Shown here one piece after another: positions 61,869-64,000 of a stretch of 64,000 nt of DNA (position 1 is the stretch's first letter; the number at the start of each line of letters is the position of its first letter). The notes beneath the pieces were generated by a model that was not told the origin of the DNA, searched no databases, and saw nothing but the letters and a program-made list of their open reading frames with translations. The stretch comes from Leptospira saintgironsiae (GTDB lineage Bacteria; Spirochaetota; Leptospiria; Leptospirales; Leptospiraceae): positions 1 through 64,000 of the forward strand of contig NZ_NPDR01000003.1 of the NCBI RefSeq assembly GCF_002811765.1, in the 5' to 3' direction. The translations under genes were made by a program, and so were the position numbers.

Positions 61869-64000
61869 TCAGAAACAATCTGAATCTGATTCTATTGCGC
61901 CTATTGAAATGGATCCGGCTCCGGATGGAGTAAATGGGCTGGACGAATTTGTTCTTATGCTTCCATAAAAATCAGTTTGTATAAATGGGAATGCAGTGAT
62001 CGGAAGTGTAATTGTATTTAGATCAACTCCACCATAGATAGAGGAACATGGAGAATTTGCGGATGTTGGAATTCCAACGGGAAGATTAAAATTCCAGATC
62101 TTCTCTATATCAATCGTATCTGCAAATTTAGGATCTGCACCGTAACTATTGGAAAAGTCTCCTACAGATTGTCCAGAAATTGGATGAGCACAATCTTCTT
62201 GGTTTAATGTGCTTCCGCAGAAGATATATTGGTCGAAACCTATGACAACTGGAACACTTACAAAATAATTATTTCCTCGAATGACCGAAGGTGTCTCTGG
62301 AGGACTTCCAAAAATAAGCCCAGCACTATTCGCTGCTAAATTTCTGGAGAAAATTTGGTTATTTAGAATTTTATGAATTCCGAATCCTGCCTGAGTAAAT
62401 ATTCCTGCGGATGTTCCAATGGAAGAATTTGTAGAATTCCCTATATAAATATCATTATTTATAATATTACTAGAATCTACTGCGTCAGTAAAGATGATCC
62501 CATAAGAATTTTCAGAAACCAAACTTGGATTTAAGTATTGATAAGCATTGATTTTATTTTCTGAAATGATCGCTCCTTCAAAAATTCCTGTTTCTATCCA
62601 AACTCCTGCGCTAAATCCTGCAGGTTCTATACTAACCAGTCCGTCTAAAATATTTCTGGAAAGTATGATAGGTTGTGCAGCGGAACCGGATCCTTCTAAC
62701 ATTGCTCCTATAGAATGAGATCTTCCTGAACCTCCTCTTAGCCAATTTTCAGTCACGATCACATTATCAGATTGATTGATTATGAGTCCTGCACGGATCC
62801 CAAATCCATTTGAGTTTGTTTCATTTCCAAAAATCATATTTTTAGAAATAATGATTTGTCCTAGATTGTTCCTTGAATCTAAAACTTGGATCCCAGTGGA
62901 ATAATCTCCTATCAAATTCATCTGTATTTGAAAGCCGCTCACCGAAAGATTTGTAGTGGGAGAACTTAAAGAGGTAGTGGAGATCAAAATTGCATTACAA
63001 AAATTTGAGAAGGAAGTCCCACAACTGGAAAGAGTATCATCTACAATTCTTGTAGGATGAATGCTTGGATCAGAATCCAGATCCGGAAATCCAGGAGCAA
63101 ATCCACCGAATAGGGAAGTAGTTCCTCCTAAGAAAATTTGGGAGATGGGAGTATAACTTCCTTCTGCAACAAAAACTGAACAAATAGATCCACTTAAATC
63201 GCATTCTTGGACACCTTTTTCTATACTTCTACAGAAAGCACTTGGACCAAAACCCGTTCCACATCCTGGATCATCTATTCCATTATTTTCATCTACTAAA
63301 CGAATATTCGAAGAAGTTACAAAATCATAATGGATTGGATTTCCATTTTGGATAGGAATGCTTTTTGCAGTACAACCGATTAATTCGAAAAATGAATTTC
63401 CAGGAGGTCCCCATTTATCTGGAGAATTCGGAAGGATTACAATTGTATCGTCATCAGGACCGGAAGGATAAGTGATACTTGGTGGATTCCCAAGAGAAGC
63501 CACATTATTTTTTCCAGCAATTATAATCGGATCGAAACTACAACTCCCAGGATCTACTCCATGAAAAGAAAGCCGGATAGAAACTTTACCATTCGGAGTC
63601 AATATCTTGGACTTAGGAAAAATTTCTAAAATGGAAATACAATCCAGAAGAAGAGTTAGTGCGGCCCCGGACATGTTTCCATTTCCCGAACCATTCGGAA
63701 TAAAAGAGCAGGAATGACTTGTAGGAATCGATACAAAACTAACGGAATAATTTGCGGAATCTCCTACTTTATGTGCGAATGTTTTTGTTCCATCTCCAGT
63801 AAAAGTGATTTTATCAGATTGATTCTGGAGAACTAAAGGAGAAGTTCCTGCAATCGAAGGATCTAAACCGATCACTTTGACTGATAGATCATAGAATACT
63901 TTTCCACAACTTATAAATATTACAGTTCTTGGATATATAATTGGTCCATCCGGATTGCTGATCTTGCATTGTTGTTGGACAGAAGCTCCGGATATTCCTA
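61869..64000 (-). CDS. Beta-helix surface protein, 5' end beyond the window
   Basis: The frame is open from 64000 down to the stop at 61869, so at least 710 residues are encoded and the start lies outside. A GTG at 63875 is only an internal codon. Near its N-terminal part are repeated Leptospira-type beta domains (GDGTKTFAHKVGDSANYSVS, SCSFIPNGSGNG). The C-terminal 450 residues carry many short N-rich turns (VSGFQIQMNL, NNLGQIIISKNMIFG, VIVTENWLRGG, IILSRNILDGL, NNDIYIGNS) typical of right-handed beta-helices with ~22-residue rungs. The family is found among predicted exported Leptospira lipoproteins; the signal peptide is not in view. Ligand or enzymatic role is unknown. Confidence 0.7.
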   Translation of the reverse strand, partial: GISGASVQQQCKISNPDGPIIYPRTVIFISCGKVFYDLSVKVIGLDPSIAGTSPLVLQNQSDKITFTGDGTKTFAHKVGDSANYSVSFVSIPTSHSCSFIPNGSGNGNMSGAALTLLLDCISILEIFPKSKILTPNGKVSIRLSFHGVDPGSCSFDPIIIAGKNNVASLGNPPSITYPSGPDDDTIVILPNSPDKWGPPGNSFFELIGCTAKSIPIQNGNPIHYDFVTSSNIRLVDENNGIDDPGCGTGFGPSAFCRSIEKGVQECDLSGSICSVFVAEGSYTPISQIFLGGTTSLFGGFAPGFPDLDSDPSIHPTRIVDDTLSSCGTSFSNFCNAILISTTSLSSPTTNLSVSGFQIQMNLIGDYSTGIQVLDSRNNLGQIIISKNMIFGNETNSNGFGIRAGLIINQSDNVIVTENWLRGGSGRSHSIGAMLEGSGSAAQPIILSRNILDGLVSIEPAGFSAGVWIETGIFEGAIISENKINAYQYLNPSLVSENSYGIIFTDAVDSSNIINNDIYIGNSTNSSIGTSAGIFTQAGFGIHKILNNQIFSRNLAANSAGLIFGSPPETPSVIRGNNYFVSVPVVIGFDQYIFCGSTLNQEDCAHPISGQSVGDFSNSYGADPKFADTIDIEKIWNFNLPVGIPTSANSPCSSIYGGVDLNTITLPITAFPFIQTDFYGSIRTNSSSPFTPSGAGSISIGAIESDSDCF

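Overview
The window looks like Leptospira (phylum Spirochaetota). Base composition is moderately AT-rich. Several genes are of types I associate with this genus: LIC_12616-type phage protein, DUF1993, DUF3147, a secreted LNS2/lipin-like phosphatase, lipoproteins with relaxed lipoboxes, and many one-component AraC/ArsR regulators. The genus is inferred from protein families, not from a marker gene. There is no rRNA, tRNA or CRISPR array that I can see.

Region 1 (1-12.2 kb) is an AT-rich accessory island. An IS1595-like transposase gene lies at the left edge. Next come a caspase-like peptidase fused to a Ski2/Hel308-type helicase and a HARE-HTH + GIY-YIG nuclease. These are followed by a HEPN-motif protein and a 1505-residue Mrr-nuclease/STAND NTPase of Avs-like architecture. 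Two decayed XRE-type HTH genes on the opposite strand sit after each pair. This has the make-up of a defence island with two modules; the pairing and the function are inference.

Region 2 (12.2-24.1 kb) is a compact contractile-tail module: neck/terminator, sheath, tube, overlapping chaperone pair, tape measure, a Pam3-like reduced baseplate, spike, gp25, J, I, and a fibre carrying seven near-identical blades. It is preceded by a possible cell-wall enzyme. No capsid, portal, terminase or integrase gene is visible, so it is either a headless tail particle (tailocin candidate) or a prophage remnant.

Region 3 (24.2-29.8 kb) is a scarred junction. It holds a frameshifted TauE/SafE gene, an intact YeeE-type gene, the last 25 codons of its upstream partner cut by a transposase relic, and a second TauE 3' relic 4.2 kb away. 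An alpha/beta hydrolase-SDR pair with a divergent AraC regulator and a LamG lipoprotein lie between the two TauE copies.

Region 4 (29.8-64 kb) is mostly ordinary chromosome. It carries an MgtA-type ATPase, a GH5 lipoprotein, a VOC protein with a decayed dehydrogenase behind it, a zinc PLC/P1-nuclease-like secreted protein, a CPA1 antiporter, and an RND efflux operon with a divergent membrane-bound AraC regulator. Further on are an MBL lipoprotein, an LNS2 phosphatase, an LprI-like protein, two ArsR-SRPBCC operons with palindromes over their start codons, and an Amt-SpoIIE fusion. The right end has an APH-like kinase coupled to GlpD, an NHL lipoprotein, a thiolase with a MarR regulator sharing a 13-mer, a DUF1993 protein, and a large beta-helix surface protein that runs off the right edge. 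GC-rich, hairpin-rich elements near 35.0 kb and 61.2 kb look like dispersed repeats.
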